A stretch of 64,000 nt of DNA from Cohnella thailandensis (GCF_014212135.1 NZ_JACJVQ010000017.1:186001-250000), one strand, 5' to 3'; shown: positions 27,067 through 38,174, counted from the stretch's first letter. Program-made: numbers and translations. The notes: a model not told the origin generated them from the sequence alone.

Positions 27067-29085
27067 TCAAGAAGATGGATATCGTCTTAATAATTCTTCG
27101 ACCGCCCGCCGGATCCGCTCCGGATAGAGCTGAAGCGATCCCCTCGTTTCGGGCAGCGTTCCGTCGGCCTCGGTCCCCGCGGTACCCGCGGTCCCGGCAG
27201 CGGCGCCTTGTTGAGAGCTTGCCGCGGCGACGGCCGAATTCACGTCGATCTGTCCATAGCCGAATTCGACATCCCTGCCCGCCGCCCCAAGGTCCTTCGC
27301 CGTGCCGCGCAGCAGCTCCATCACTTGCTCGTTGGACAGGGAAGGGTTGGCGGCTCTCACCAGCGACGCGGCAGCGGCCACATGCGGGCTCGCCATCGAC
27401 GTTCCGGATAAAGCGGCATAACGGCTTCCCGGGTAGGTGCTGGCGATCGAAGTTCCGGGAGCGGCGACATCGATGTAATCCCCGTAGTTCGAATACTCGG
27501 CTTTGGTTTCGTCGTCGTTCGTGGCGGCCACGGCGAACACTTCCGGGTAAGCGGCGGGATAACCCGGCTGATCGGTGTTGTCGTTGCCGCTCGCCGCGAT
27601 CAGAACGACGCCCTTGTCATGCGCGTACTTGATCGCATCGTGAAGGAATTCCGCGGAAGCGTAGTTGCCCAGGCTCATGTTGATGACGTCCGCCCCGTGA
27701 TCCGCCGCCCAGATGATTCCTTCGGCTACGGAATAAGTCGTTCCGGCGCCGGAGCTGTCGAGGACTTTGACCGGCATGATCTTGGTGAACCAGGTCATGC
27801 CGGCGATGCCTTCGTTATTGTTGACATGGGCGGCAATGATGCCGGCCACGTGGGTCCCGTGTCCGACGTCGTCGGTCGGCTGCTTCGTAGGATCGATGAT
27901 GTTTTTGCCCTCTACGAGCCGCCCTTTCAGATCGGGGTGATCCAGCTGCACTCCCGTGTCCACGACGGCCACCACCATGTCCTCCTTGCCGCGGGTGACG
28001 CTCCAGCCTTTCTCGGTCTCGATCACAGGCAAATTCCATTGGTATTGGGAATACAGCGTGTCGTTCGGCACGACCTCGGCTCCGGTACCTGTCCCCGTAC
28101 TCGCGCCTGTCCCTGTTCCCGCGTCGTTGCGTGGAAAGCCGTTCCCGTTCGTGAGATACAGGTAATGGGGTTCGACGAAAATCGGATTCCACTTGGCGAA
28201 ATAATGCTTAAGCTCGTCCATGCTGTGACTGCCGGAGCGGAACAGGTACGTCTGGCCGCGATGCCTCACGACCGATAAATTCAGCTCCTTGCGCAGCTTC
28301 AGCAGCTCTCTATCGTCAAGCGGCTTGCGGAACTTGACGACGATCTCGTCGACCGCGTAGTGGCTTGCGTTGCCGTTATCCTCGCCGGTGCGCACCGTCT
28401 TGTCTTTATTCGTGTTGGGAACGACCGATTCGACGCGATAGCGGCCTTCCGCCGGAAACGGGACGACGCGCAGGTTGCGCCGTTGATGCCGTTCCACCTC
28501 TTGGACGACATCCGTTCGCACGAGCGCGATGACCCCGTCTCCTTTTTTAGCGTCCGGGTGGGCCATGACAAAATGGGTTTCGCCGTCGTAACGGAACGAA
28601 GGCGACTCGTAGCTTCTGCCTTCCTTAAGCGCCTTCTTCGCTTGCGTCAATCCGGTGGAAGCCAGCTTAAGCAGCGGTTCGGGCGCTTTCCCTTCCTGAA
28701 CGGGAACGCCGCCTCGAATCCAAATGACTCGAACCATGTGCGGATGAGACCGGACGACATCCTTCAGATGAACCGAACGCTTGCCATCGGGGATACGGTT
28801 ATGCTCGTCCACGAATTTATGCATATCCCTGGAGCAGTCGAGCCGGCACAGCTTCTCCGTGGCGGCCATATCGCGCAGGATGCGTTCCTGCTTGTACGAT
28901 TGCTCCTGGTTCGGCGTGATTTTCCACGGGGTGCTTTGCTGCCGGATAACCTGCTTCTGCTCCGAACGGTAAGAGGCGGGACTCGGGGCGGGGGACTTGG
29001 CGGTCTTGGGCGGCGCGATGAGCGGAACCACGAACAAGGCCACCCCTGCCGTGAATAATAAGCCAACGATGGCGTAGCGGCGCAC
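27067..29085 (-). CDS. Secreted subtilisin-like S8 serine protease
   Basis: 672 residues. A signal or anchor (about 5-25) precedes a long N-terminal region (about 40-330). That region includes a sensor-like segment and an inhibitor/chaperone propeptide (DEIVVKFRKPL onward), then a Ser/Thr/Gly linker. The S8 catalytic domain follows, with Asp in VVDTGVQLDHP (near 376), His in GHGTHVAG (near 411) and Ser in GTSMASPH (near 560). The enzyme is likely secreted and perhaps remains wall-associated. GTG 29085 has AGGAGG 9-10 bases upstream. Its own terminator follows. Confidence 0.92.
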   Translation of the reverse strand: MRRYAIVGLLFTAGVALFVVPLIAPPKTAKSPAPSPASYRSEQKQVIRQQSTPWKITPNQEQSYKQERILRDMAATEKLCRLDCSRDMHKFVDEHNRIPDGKRSVHLKDVVRSHPHMVRVIWIRGGVPVQEGKAPEPLLKLASTGLTQAKKALKEGRSYESPSFRYDGETHFVMAHPDAKKGDGVIALVRTDVVQEVERHQRRNLRVVPFPAEGRYRVESVVPNTNKDKTVRTGEDNGNASHYAVDEIVVKFRKPLDDRELLKLRKELNLSVVRHRGQTYLFRSGSHSMDELKHYFAKWNPIFVEPHYLYLTNGNGFPRNDAGTGTGASTGTGTGAEVVPNDTLYSQYQWNLPVIETEKGWSVTRGKEDMVVAVVDTGVQLDHPDLKGRLVEGKNIIDPTKQPTDDVGHGTHVAGIIAAHVNNNEGIAGMTWFTKIMPVKVLDSSGAGTTYSVAEGIIWAADHGADVINMSLGNYASAEFLHDAIKYAHDKGVVLIAASGNDNTDQPGYPAAYPEVFAVAATNDDETKAEYSNYGDYIDVAAPGTSIASTYPGSRYAALSGTSMASPHVAAAASLVRAANPSLSNEQVMELLRGTAKDLGAAGRDVEFGYGQIDVNSAVAAASSQQGAAAGTAGTAGTEADGTLPETRGSLQLYPERIRRAVEELLRRYPSS

Positions 29086-29288
29086 TTGGTCATTTCCTCC
29101 TTTTTGAAGAAAAGCTGATGATGATATTCTAAGGTTAGCTTGGATACCGGGGGCAAAAATATACGGCTATTTTCTGCCTCGACAGTACCGTTTCCCTTCG
29201 ATTTGTGGTACTATGATTTTGATTTTCGTCACCTGTCCTAGAACCGACGACGCGTACGCTTGTGGATAATGAAAGGGGAAAGCTAATC

Positions 29289-29792
29289 ATGCCAACCGCC
29301 AACATTAAGGCGATTGCCGAATCCAGCCGAGAAAAATTGAAATTCGCGATCGAACTGCTTGAGAATTTTCTTAACAATTACGCTCTTCCGCAGCTGACAG
29401 AAGGCGCCAGCGACGAATCGGTCAAAGTGCACGCAGGCCTGCTGTCCGATCTTCGCCATCTGCTCGTCTTCTCCGAAGTGGCCTACGAGAAGCTCGGAGC
29501 GCTGCTGCGTCGCCCCAACTTCGATAATGACGCCGCTGAGCGGGTTCTATATGACGTATATCATCATTGCGTAAACAATTACTTCTACCCGAAGAACGAA
29601 GCTTATTCCGAGGATGGCCGTTACGCCTACACGGGGCAAGACGCGATTCGTTTCCGGGCCAAGCCTTCCCGCGCCGTACGCGATGTCGTGCTCGGCATCT
29701 CCCGCAGCTACGAGGAGCTTCGCGACGAGCTGTCGTATTACGAAAGCGAATACTTGACACACCGCAGAATGCAAGGACAAGCGAAGTCCTAG
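29289..29792 (+). CDS. YpuI-like protein (DUF3907 family)
   Basis: 167 residues, soluble and mostly helical, with a conserved-looking NNYALPQLTEG start, a VYHHCVNNYFYPKNE centre and an ISRSYEELRDEL end. This fits YpuI/DUF3907, a Bacillales family of unknown function. ATG 29289 has AAAGGGGAAAG upstream. It is transcribed divergently from the protease gene and shares that gap with a TACTAT -10-like element near 29209. Confidence 0.7.
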   Translation: MPTANIKAIAESSREKLKFAIELLENFLNNYALPQLTEGASDESVKVHAGLLSDLRHLLVFSEVAYEKLGALLRRPNFDNDAAERVLYDVYHHCVNNYFYPKNEAYSEDGRYAYTGQDAIRFRAKPSRAVRDVVLGISRSYEELRDELSYYESEYLTHRRMQGQAKS

Positions 29793-29891
29793 CTTAGCGA
29801 AAGATAACGAAGCTTCCTTCATCCCCCACCCTCCGATTCGCATACCGCGCCTAAAGCGGGGTGCACACTAGAACCGGGGGGTGATTTGTTT

Positions 29892-30104
29892 ATGCCGAAT
29901 GGCGTAGCTTGCAGCGTTAGCAACTGTTCGTTCTGGGGGGAAGGCAATCGATGCGCGGCCAGCGAAATCACGATCGAGATCGACGCTCATTCGAAGCAGC
30001 GGTTCGGGGACGCCGAATTCGCCGAAGAAGGATTCGCGGAACATCAGGACACGGCGAGCAGCTCCAAGACGACGTGCTGCCTAACCTTCCGACCGAAGGA
30101 TTAA
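29892..30104 (+). CDS. DUF1540-domain cysteine-rich small protein
   Basis: 70 residues. Cys7, Cys12 and Cys21 in the VACSVSNCSFWGEGNRC block and a late TTCC pair match DUF1540, a short metal-binding-like motif frequent in spore-formers. The acidic middle has no other feature. ATG 29892 is preferred to TTG 29886 because GGGGGGTG lies 9 bases upstream. Function is unknown; a zinc or redox role is only inference. Confidence 0.8.
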   Translation: MPNGVACSVSNCSFWGEGNRCAASEITIEIDAHSKQRFGDAEFAEEGFAEHQDTASSSKTTCCLTFRPKD

Positions 30105-30182
30105 CGGAATAAACCGGGACTATGGAATCGCTTCTGGCGACAAGCTGGGCATTAAGTCCGACTGTTCATGTCGAACCCTGAT

Positions 30183-30212
30183 GTTGTACAATATGGATAA
30201 GGTTTGTACAAC
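30183..30212. promoter_or_regulatory. Perfect inverted repeat in the promoter of the lytic transglycosylase gene
   Basis: GTTGTACAA (30183-30191) and TTGTACAAC (30204-30212) are perfect 9-bp arms around 12 bases. The left arm overlaps a TACAAT -10 element (30187-30192). This is the geometry of a repressor operator, about 24 bases before the start codon. Confidence 0.55.
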
Positions 30213-30235
30213 GGACAATCTCGGGAGCGACTGCA

Positions 30236-31075
30236 ATGACGGATACCAGAGTAACCATGGACCCTCGAATGATGAAGGAATTGCTGCTTAGCCAATTTTT
30301 AAGCGGAGTGAATCCTTTCGATACCCAGACGTCCTATGTTTCTTCCACGGACGGCGGAGACGATTTGTTCTCCCAGCTGCTGGAGCAGATGCTGTCGGCG
30401 GACTCGGATTCCTACGGGGATGCGTTGGCGAACGCGGATTTTTCCAGTCTAAGCGGCTCATACGGACTCGGCCTTAGCGGTCTAAGCGGATTGGGCGGAC
30501 TCGTCGGCTATGGGGCTGGTCTTGACAGTTCAAGCACGCTAAGCGGCTTATCCGGCTATGGCGGCCTCGGTCTCGGCTATTCTTCGGGAAGTGCCGTAAC
30601 TTCCCTTCTTGGCGGAATTGCGGGAGGCGGACTGACGAACGATACCGGCTTTACCTCGGCATATGACAGTCTCATCCTGCAAGCGGCGAACCGATACGGG
30701 GTCGACCCGGCCCTGATCAAGGGAGTCATTCAATCGGAATCCTCGTTCCGGGAGAATGCCGTATCTTCCGCGGGCGCCAAAGGGCTCATGCAGTTGATGG
30801 ATGCCACGGCTCAAGGCCTGGGCGTAACGGATTCCTTCGATCCGATGCAGAACATCGATGCCGGAACGAGATACCTGAGCTATCTGCTTCGCAAATACAA
30901 CGGCAACGAAGCGACCGCCCTTGCGGCTTACAATGCGGGTCCGGGACGCGTCGACCGGCTCGGGATCACGACGAACGAAGAGCTGGCCGCGAGATTAACG
31001 GAGCTTCCCGAAGAGACGCAGGCATATATCCAGAAGGTTCTCTCGAACCGCAATATTTGGAGCTCGGCATTATAG
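30236..31075 (+). CDS. Lytic transglycosylase (SLT domain)
   Basis: 279 residues. The N-terminal part (about 60-125) is low-complexity, made of Gly/Leu/Ser repeats (GLSGLGGLVGYG type). The C-terminal SLT domain (about 140-275) shows the catalytic Glu168 in IQSESSF, the GLMQLM motif and the AYNAGPGRV motif. It cleaves peptidoglycan between MurNAc and GlcNAc. There is no obvious signal peptide, so export may be non-classical or the protein may act during sporulation or lysis. ATG 30236 follows CGGGAG. Confidence 0.9.
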   Translation: MTDTRVTMDPRMMKELLLSQFLSGVNPFDTQTSYVSSTDGGDDLFSQLLEQMLSADSDSYGDALANADFSSLSGSYGLGLSGLSGLGGLVGYGAGLDSSSTLSGLSGYGGLGLGYSSGSAVTSLLGGIAGGGLTNDTGFTSAYDSLILQAANRYGVDPALIKGVIQSESSFRENAVSSAGAKGLMQLMDATAQGLGVTDSFDPMQNIDAGTRYLSYLLRKYNGNEATALAAYNAGPGRVDRLGITTNEELAARLTELPEETQAYIQKVLSNRNIWSSAL

Positions 31076-31199
31076 TACGGTCGATTTGGCCTTTATAACC
31101 TTTCTTGTGATAGGATCGAAGCAGGATGCAAATCTTGCTTTGATCTTTTTTTGATTGCTTAATCGGGTATATAATAGATGTCCAGAGAGGAGAGTCAAC

Positions 31200-32369
31200 T
31201 TGAGAACCTTTTATTTCGATCATTGCGCTTCGACTCCTCCTTACGAGCAGGTCGTTCAGACGGTCGGCGAGCTGATGCGTCTGCACTATGCCAACGCGAC
31301 GGCTTTGCATCGTTCCGGCCAGGAAGCCGCCAAGCTGGTGGAGAGGGCCAGGCAATCCGTGGCGCAGTCGCTGGGAGCCAAGCCGGAAGAGGTGCTGTTC
31401 ACCTCGGGAGGCACCGAGAGCAACAATCTGGCGCTGAAGGGAATCCTGTTCGCGGGAGGAAGAAGAGTACCCAAGCATTTGATAACGACTTCCATCGAGC
31501 ATTCTTCCGTTTACAATACAGCCAAGCAGCTTGAGCGATTCGGAATCGAAACGACGATTCTGCCGGTCGACCGGACGGGAAGGGTGTCGCCGAGCGACGT
31601 GGAAGCGGCCATCCGCCCGAACACTTCCCTCGTAAGCGTCATGCACGTGAACAACGAGACCGGCATCGTTCAGCCTATCGAAGAGATTGCCGAGCTTCTG
31701 GCCGCGTTTCCGCAGGTTCGTTTCCACGTGGACGGCGTTCAAGCCGTCGGCAAAGTGCCGATTCGTTGGGCGTCGGTCAAAGGCATCGATCTGTATTCGG
31801 GCTCCGCGCATAAGTTCCGAGGTCCCAAGGGAGTCGGGTTCCTTCTCAGAAGGGAAGGAATCGAGCTTGATCCGCTGCAGGAGGGCGGAGGGCAGGAAGA
31901 AGGGATGCGGGGCGGCACGCACAATCTGCCGGGCATCGTCGGAATGTCGCAAGCGCTGCGGCTGACGATGGAATCGATGGAGACGAGACGGGGCAATATG
32001 TTCGCGCTAAGACGGCAATTGATCGACGCGATCCGGGAAATTCCGGAGCTTGTGCTGAACGTGCCGGAAGATGAGGAGCTTGTGTCGCCGCAGGTCGTGA
32101 ACCTGAGCTATCCGGGAATGAGGCCCGAGGTGCTCGTTCATATGCTGGAGAAGCACGGAGTATACGTGTCCACCCAATCGGCCTGCTCCTCGAAGAGTCT
32201 TAAGCCGAGCCGCGTGCTGCTGGCCATGGGCATGGGCGAGGAGCGCGCTTCGGGCAGCCTTCGGATCAGCTTCGGGGACGAGCATGATGCGAAAGACGTC
32301 GGCGAGCTGGCGGAGCGATTGAAAATGACGGTTGCGAAGCTGAAGCCGCTCGAGAGGAGCCGAGGATGA
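31200..32369 (+). CDS. Cysteine desulfurase (NifS/IscS family, ThiI partner)
   Basis: 389 residues, PLP-dependent class V aminotransferase fold. The start RTFYFDHCASTPP, the PLP lysine Lys205 in SAHKFRGPKG and the active-site cysteine Cys329 in SACSS are visible. It removes sulfur from cysteine. Because thiI follows with a 4-base overlap, it most likely supplies sulfur for 4-thiouridine in tRNA, like NifZ of B. subtilis. TTG 31200 has GAGAGGAGAG upstream. A TATAAT (31170-31175) is a likely -10 element. Confidence 0.92.
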   Translation: MRTFYFDHCASTPPYEQVVQTVGELMRLHYANATALHRSGQEAAKLVERARQSVAQSLGAKPEEVLFTSGGTESNNLALKGILFAGGRRVPKHLITTSIEHSSVYNTAKQLERFGIETTILPVDRTGRVSPSDVEAAIRPNTSLVSVMHVNNETGIVQPIEEIAELLAAFPQVRFHVDGVQAVGKVPIRWASVKGIDLYSGSAHKFRGPKGVGFLLRREGIELDPLQEGGGQEEGMRGGTHNLPGIVGMSQALRLTMESMETRRGNMFALRRQLIDAIREIPELVLNVPEDEELVSPQVVNLSYPGMRPEVLVHMLEKHGVYVSTQSACSSKSLKPSRVLLAMGMGEERASGSLRISFGDEHDAKDVGELAERLKMTVAKLKPLERSRG

Positions 32370-33595
32370 GTTACGAGCTGATATTGGTACGATACGGCGA
32401 ATTGACCCTCAAAGGTCGAAACCGCAAGAAATTCGAGGATCTAATGTTCCTCAAGCTGAAGCAGGCGCTTCGTTCGTTCGAGGCGATCGGATACGAGAAA
32501 AATTTCGGCCGGGTCTACGTTCAATTGAACGGGGAGAGCTACGACGAGGTGGCGGCCAAGCTACGGGAGATTTTCGGCCTACACTCCTTCAGTCCCGTGC
32601 TCCGCGCGACTCACGACCTCGAGGATATTAGGGCCAAGGCTCTTCAACTGATGCGAGCGGAGAGACCCGTGCCGAGGACGTTCAAGGTAACGGTAAAAAG
32701 AGCGTGGAAAGAGTATCCGCACGACTCCCAGGAGATGAATCATCTCGTCGGCGCCCACGTGCTGCGAAACTCGCCCGAGCTGAAGGTAGACGTTCGCCAG
32801 CCGGACGTCGAGCTGAAGGTGGACATTCAACCGCAAGGCGTATTTCTGTATTCCACGATGATTCCGGGCGCCGGGGGGTTCCCGCTGGGCATGAACGGCA
32901 AGGCGATGCTGATGCTCTCCGGCGGGATCGACAGCCCTGTCGCCGGCTGGATGGCCATGCGCAAGGGCTTGGAGATCGAAGCGGTGCATTTCCACAGCTA
33001 CCCGTTCACGAGCGAGCAGGCGACCGAGAAGGTGATCACCCTCACGCAGAAGCTGGCCCATTACGGCGGGAAAATCAAGCTGCACCTCGTTCCGTTCACG
33101 GATCTGCAGACAAGAATGGCGCAGAGCGGACACGATCATCTGATCATCACCTTCATGCGGAGAACGATGCTCCGAATCGCCGAGAAGCTCGCCGAGCGAA
33201 GCGGGGCGCTCGCGATCGTCACGGGCGACAGCTTGGGACAGGTAGCGAGCCAAACTCTCAGCAGCATGAACGTCATCGGACGAACGATCTCCATCCCGCT
33301 GTTAAGGCCGCTTGTCATGATGGACAAGCAGGATATCATCCGCTACGCGGAGAAGATCGGAACGTACGAGACGTCCATCCTTCCGTTCGAGGATTGCTGC
33401 ACCCTGTTCGTGCCGAAATCGCCGGCCACGAATCCGAATCTCCGCATCGTGGAGAAAGCGGAGGCGGAATGGGGAGAGGAGCTCGAGCGCATGATCGACG
33501 AGGCGGTTCAAGGGACCGAAACGATCGTCATGACGCCGAACGGCCGCCTCGTTCGCAAGAAGGAAGCCGAAGCGGCGGCGGATCGGTGGTTTTAA
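32366..33595 (+). CDS. thiI: tRNA 4-thiouridine synthetase ThiI
   Basis: 409 residues: N-terminal ferredoxin-like and THUMP RNA-binding domains (about 1-165), then a PP-loop adenylation domain with SGGIDSPVAGW (about 185-195). The C-terminal rhodanese domain of the E. coli enzyme is absent, as in other Bacillota, where the desulfurase hands over sulfur directly. It overlaps the desulfurase gene by 4 bases and ends at a strong terminator. Confidence 0.96.
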   Translation: MSYELILVRYGELTLKGRNRKKFEDLMFLKLKQALRSFEAIGYEKNFGRVYVQLNGESYDEVAAKLREIFGLHSFSPVLRATHDLEDIRAKALQLMRAERPVPRTFKVTVKRAWKEYPHDSQEMNHLVGAHVLRNSPELKVDVRQPDVELKVDIQPQGVFLYSTMIPGAGGFPLGMNGKAMLMLSGGIDSPVAGWMAMRKGLEIEAVHFHSYPFTSEQATEKVITLTQKLAHYGGKIKLHLVPFTDLQTRMAQSGHDHLIITFMRRTMLRIAEKLAERSGALAIVTGDSLGQVASQTLSSMNVIGRTISIPLLRPLVMMDKQDIIRYAEKIGTYETSILPFEDCCTLFVPKSPATNPNLRIVEKAEAEWGEELERMIDEAVQGTETIVMTPNGRLVRKKEAEAAADRWF

Positions 33596-33597
33596 AC

Positions 33598-33640
33598 AAA
33601 AAGCTCCTAACGACTCTAAATGTCGTTAGGAGCTTTGTGT
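33598..33640. terminator. Bidirectional terminator between thiI and terC
   Basis: AAAGCTCCTAACGAC (33600-33614) pairs with GTCGTTAGGAGCTTT (33622-33636). A tracts on the left and T-rich bases on the right allow use from both convergent genes. Confidence 0.85.
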
Positions 33641-33651
33641 TAGCTGGAAGT

Positions 33652-34392
33652 TTAGTGGGATTCGCGGCGCTTGGCGCCGGAAGCCTGCTTGTCTTGGCCG
33701 GACGCATTGGCTTTGGCCAGGGCTTTCTGAGCTTTGATCGAGTTGGTCCAAAGTCCGCCGACGACGATCGCGACGACCATGACGGCGATGAACGTATAGG
33801 TCAGCACCGGATTGCCGTGGAACAGATTGTCCAGCTTCGGCTCGTGGGTGACCATCTTCGCTGCCGTGTATGCCAGAACGGCGGAGCCGATATAGACGAT
33901 CCATGGGAACCGGTTCAGAAGGCCCACGAACAAGGTGCTTCCCCAGACGACGACCGGAATGCTGATCAGGAGGCCGATGATAACGAGCAGCGTTTCGCCT
34001 TGGGCCGCTCCGGCGACGGCGATGACGTTGTCGAGGCCCATCGCGGCGTCCGCGATCACGATCGTCCGGACGGCCGCCCAAAGCGAAGAGCCCGCTTTGA
34101 CTTCCTCGTGGTGCTCTTCCTGCACCAGCAGCTTATAGGCGATCCACATGAGAACGACTCCGCCGATAGCCTGCAAGAAAGGTATTTCAAGCAGATAGAC
34201 GACCAATAGGGTCGCGACGACCCGAATGACGATCGCTCCGCCGGTCCCCAGCCAGATCGCTTTCTTCTGCGTCTCCTTCGGCAGATTCCGGGCGGAGAGT
34301 CCGATGACGATCGCGTTGTCTCCGGCCAGCAAGAGATCGATAAAGACGATGGTAAGCAACTTTCCTAGAAAATCCAAGCTAAAAATATCCAC
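33652..34392 (-). CDS. TerC-family integral membrane protein (probable Mn exporter type)
   Basis: 246 residues with seven membrane helices. The two family motifs, LLAGDNAIVIGL near the N-terminus and MGLDNVIAV in the middle, carry acidic residues that bind metal in the membrane. Bacillus homologues (YceF/YkoY) export manganese, in part to metallate secreted enzymes. It is divergent from a second TerC paralogue 120 bases away. No Mn-sensing riboswitch fits in the gap. The His/Glu-rich EEHHEEVK loop could bind metal. Confidence 0.9.
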   Translation of the reverse strand: MDIFSLDFLGKLLTIVFIDLLLAGDNAIVIGLSARNLPKETQKKAIWLGTGGAIVIRVVATLLVVYLLEIPFLQAIGGVVLMWIAYKLLVQEEHHEEVKAGSSLWAAVRTIVIADAAMGLDNVIAVAGAAQGETLLVIIGLLISIPVVVWGSTLFVGLLNRFPWIVYIGSAVLAYTAAKMVTHEPKLDNLFHGNPVLTYTFIAVMVVAIVVGGLWTNSIKAQKALAKANASGQDKQASGAKRRESH

Positions 34393-34512
34393 GGTGATCT
34401 CTCCTCAAACAAACCTCTATCCTAGTTAGTACGGGGCGCCTCGTCAATCGGATTCATTTTCTCATCATAACGAACAAAGCTTGTACATACACCTGATTTA
34501 AGGGGGTGCAGT

Positions 34513-35181
34513 ATGGGACTCGGGGAAAGCTTTATGGTGTTCGTCGAGATCGTTCTGATCAATCTTCTGCTCAGCGGAGACAACGCGATCGTCATCGCGA
34601 TGGCTGCAAGAAGGCTCCCGCCGGCTCAGAGACAAGCCGCCGTCTGGTGGGGAACCGCGGCCGCGGTCGTGCTTAGATGCGGGCTTACTCTCGCTGCCGT
34701 GGTTCTGCTTAGCATTCCGTTCATGCAAACGGTCGGCGCCTTGTTTCTGTTCGCGATCGCCTTGAAGCTGCTGCTGGATCATGGCGGTCACGAAGCGCAG
34801 ACGCAGGCGGCATCTACGCTGGCCGGAGCGGTCTGGACCATCGTGGCGGCCGATTTCGTCATGAGCCTGGACAACGTGCTGGCCGTAGCCGCCGTAGCCC
34901 AAGGCGACGTCGTGCTCCTGATCATCGGGATCGCCTTAAGCATCCCCATTATTATCTGGGGCAGCTCTTTCATTATTCATCTGCTTGATCGTGCGCCCTA
35001 TTTAGTTTACATCGGAGGAGGGCTGCTTGGCTACGCTTCCGGCGAGATGTTATTGAAGGATCCCGGCCTTCGGAAGATTCTCCCGTTGGCGGCGGAAGGG
35101 GTTGCCGAGAGCCTGCCGTTCATCGCCGTAGCCGTGCTGCTGGCCGCCGCGCTGTTGCTAAGACGCAGGAAAGCCTCTTGA
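34513..35181 (+). CDS. TerC-family integral membrane protein (YjbE-like)
   Basis: 222 residues with six to seven helices. The paired motifs LLSGDNAIVIAM and MSLDNVLAV mirror those of the - strand neighbour, but the sequences are otherwise divergent. A role in divalent-metal, probably manganese, export or delivery is inferred from the family. ATG 34513 follows AAGGGGGTG. The divergent arrangement suggests shared control from the 120-base gap. Confidence 0.88.
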   Translation: MGLGESFMVFVEIVLINLLLSGDNAIVIAMAARRLPPAQRQAAVWWGTAAAVVLRCGLTLAAVVLLSIPFMQTVGALFLFAIALKLLLDHGGHEAQTQAASTLAGAVWTIVAADFVMSLDNVLAVAAVAQGDVVLLIIGIALSIPIIIWGSSFIIHLLDRAPYLVYIGGGLLGYASGEMLLKDPGLRKILPLAAEGVAESLPFIAVAVLLAAALLLRRRKAS

Positions 35182-35361
35182 ATGCCGCCTTATAACCGGG
35201 GACTTCATCGTCAAAATTCACTATTTTTTCAACTCGGGAACTGGTATTTTGAGATGATTTCCAGTACACTTAGGGTTAAAAAGAGGCTTGTCATTCTCGT
35301 TCGATAGGTTCGGGTCAAACAGGCGAAGATTGGCAGTCTTCAGACAAAGTGGGGGAACATC

Positions 35362-35844
35362 GTGAACAAGCAATCCGCCGCGGTAGGGGTATTGGCACTG
35401 GCTGCGGGATTGGTCATTCTGCTCGGCAAGCTAGGGGTATTCGCCTTCATTGGCACCGTTTTTTGGCCGTTGTTAATTCTAATCCCGGGAATTTTGCTTC
35501 ATGTTCTATATTTCGGTCGAATGCTTCCTGCGATAACGCTTGTCCCGGCAGGAATTCTTACGGTGGTCGCCGTCCTGCTCGTCATCGGCAACTGGTTCGG
35601 CTGGCACTCGATGAAGTACCTTTGGCCGTTCTTCATTCTAAGCGTCGGAGTCGGTCTTTACGAATATTACGTATTCGGACCGGATCGTTCGAAGTCGCTC
35701 TGGACTTTATCCCTTGCGTTAATCGCGGTATCCGTTCTGCTGTTCTTCATGACCCTGCTGTGGTCGTGGGGCGCTTATCTGCTCGCGGTCATTCTGATCG
35801 CGGTCGGCGCGTGGATGGTGCTGAAGCGCCCGCGGTTCCGATAA
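35362..35844 (+). CDS. Small multi-pass membrane protein (LiaF/DUF5668-like)
   Basis: 160 residues with about five helices spanning nearly the whole protein and an Arg/Lys C-terminus. The pattern of paired helices separated by short Gly/Pro turns (FWPLLILIPGIL, LWPFFILSVGVG) resembles the membrane half of LiaF-type proteins that sense envelope stress, but no cytosolic domain follows. GTG 35362 has GGGGGAA upstream. Function is unknown. It stands alone before the typA promoter. Confidence 0.75.
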   Translation: MNKQSAAVGVLALAAGLVILLGKLGVFAFIGTVFWPLLILIPGILLHVLYFGRMLPAITLVPAGILTVVAVLLVIGNWFGWHSMKYLWPFFILSVGVGLYEYYVFGPDRSKSLWTLSLALIAVSVLLFFMTLLWSWGAYLLAVILIAVGAWMVLKRPRFR

Positions 35845-35849
35845 CCCGC

Positions 35850-35877
35850 TTGCTAATTGATTGTTTTGGCGTATAAT
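35850..35877 (+). promoter_or_regulatory. Promoter upstream of typA
   Basis: TTGCTA (35850-35855), 16 bases, TATAAT (35872-35877). Transcription should start near 35884, leaving an approximately 105-base leader before typA. Confidence 0.65.
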
Positions 35878-35894
35878 AGAAGGGATGTAGGTGG

Positions 35895-35926
35895 AACGTC
35901 GGCCTTGCGTCGACGTTTTTGTTTGT
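35895..35926 (+). promoter_or_regulatory. Terminator-like hairpin in the typA leader
   Basis: AACGTCG (35895-35901) pairs with CGACGTT (35911-35917) and is followed by TTTTGTTTG. It lies after the promoter and before the ribosome binding site, so it could attenuate typA transcription. Confidence 0.6.
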
Positions 35927-35989
35927 TCGCGTAACCAAGGGCCGAACTTCCTTGGGATCGACCCTTTATATAAAGATAGGAGTGGAACT

Positions 35990-37831
<1,842 letters not shown>

Positions 37832-37868
37832 CGCCGGATTTTTCCCGCACATCACGGAGGGACCGTTT

Positions 37869-38174
37869 ATGCAGACTTGGTTCGCAGATCATCCCTTGGT
37901 TTCCTATTTGCTAATTCTCGCCTTTACGATATATATTTTTAACGCGGTCTTCCGCATGGGGAAGCTCCCGATCCTGAAGGAGATCCTCGTTTACATAGTG
38001 ATGGCGATCGGATGCCTCGTGCTGCTCGTTCTTCAGATCGACAAGCTGCCGATCATCCAGTGCATGTCGGTCGCGGTCATTATGATGCTGATGCTTAGGA
38101 TGCGCCAGCTCTACGACAAATGGCGCGGCAAGCGCTCCGGAACGGGCGCGTCGGAGTCGACCAACCAGCAATAG
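37869..38174 (+). CDS. YlaH-like membrane protein
   Basis: 101 residues with three membrane helices and a basic, hydrophilic tail (about 85-101). The FRMGKLPILKEILVYIVMAIG block and its position directly after typA match YlaH of Bacillus, a protein of unknown function. The ATG follows CACGGAGGG. Start spacing and the 37-base gap suggest co-transcription with typA. Confidence 0.82.
   Translation: MQTWFADHPLVSYLLILAFTIYIFNAVFRMGKLPILKEILVYIVMAIGCLVLLVLQIDKLPIIQCMSVAVIMMLMLRMRQLYDKWRGKRSGTGASESTNQQ

Noticed and set aside
30440..30610. Repetitive DNA resembling a tandem repeat array
   Set aside because: It is the coding sequence of a Gly/Leu/Ser low-complexity segment of the transglycosylase; units vary and no spacers exist.
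34393..34512. Possible manganese (yybP-ykoY) riboswitch between the TerC genes
   Set aside because: The 120-base gap lacks the conserved helices and serves two divergent genes, leaving too little room.
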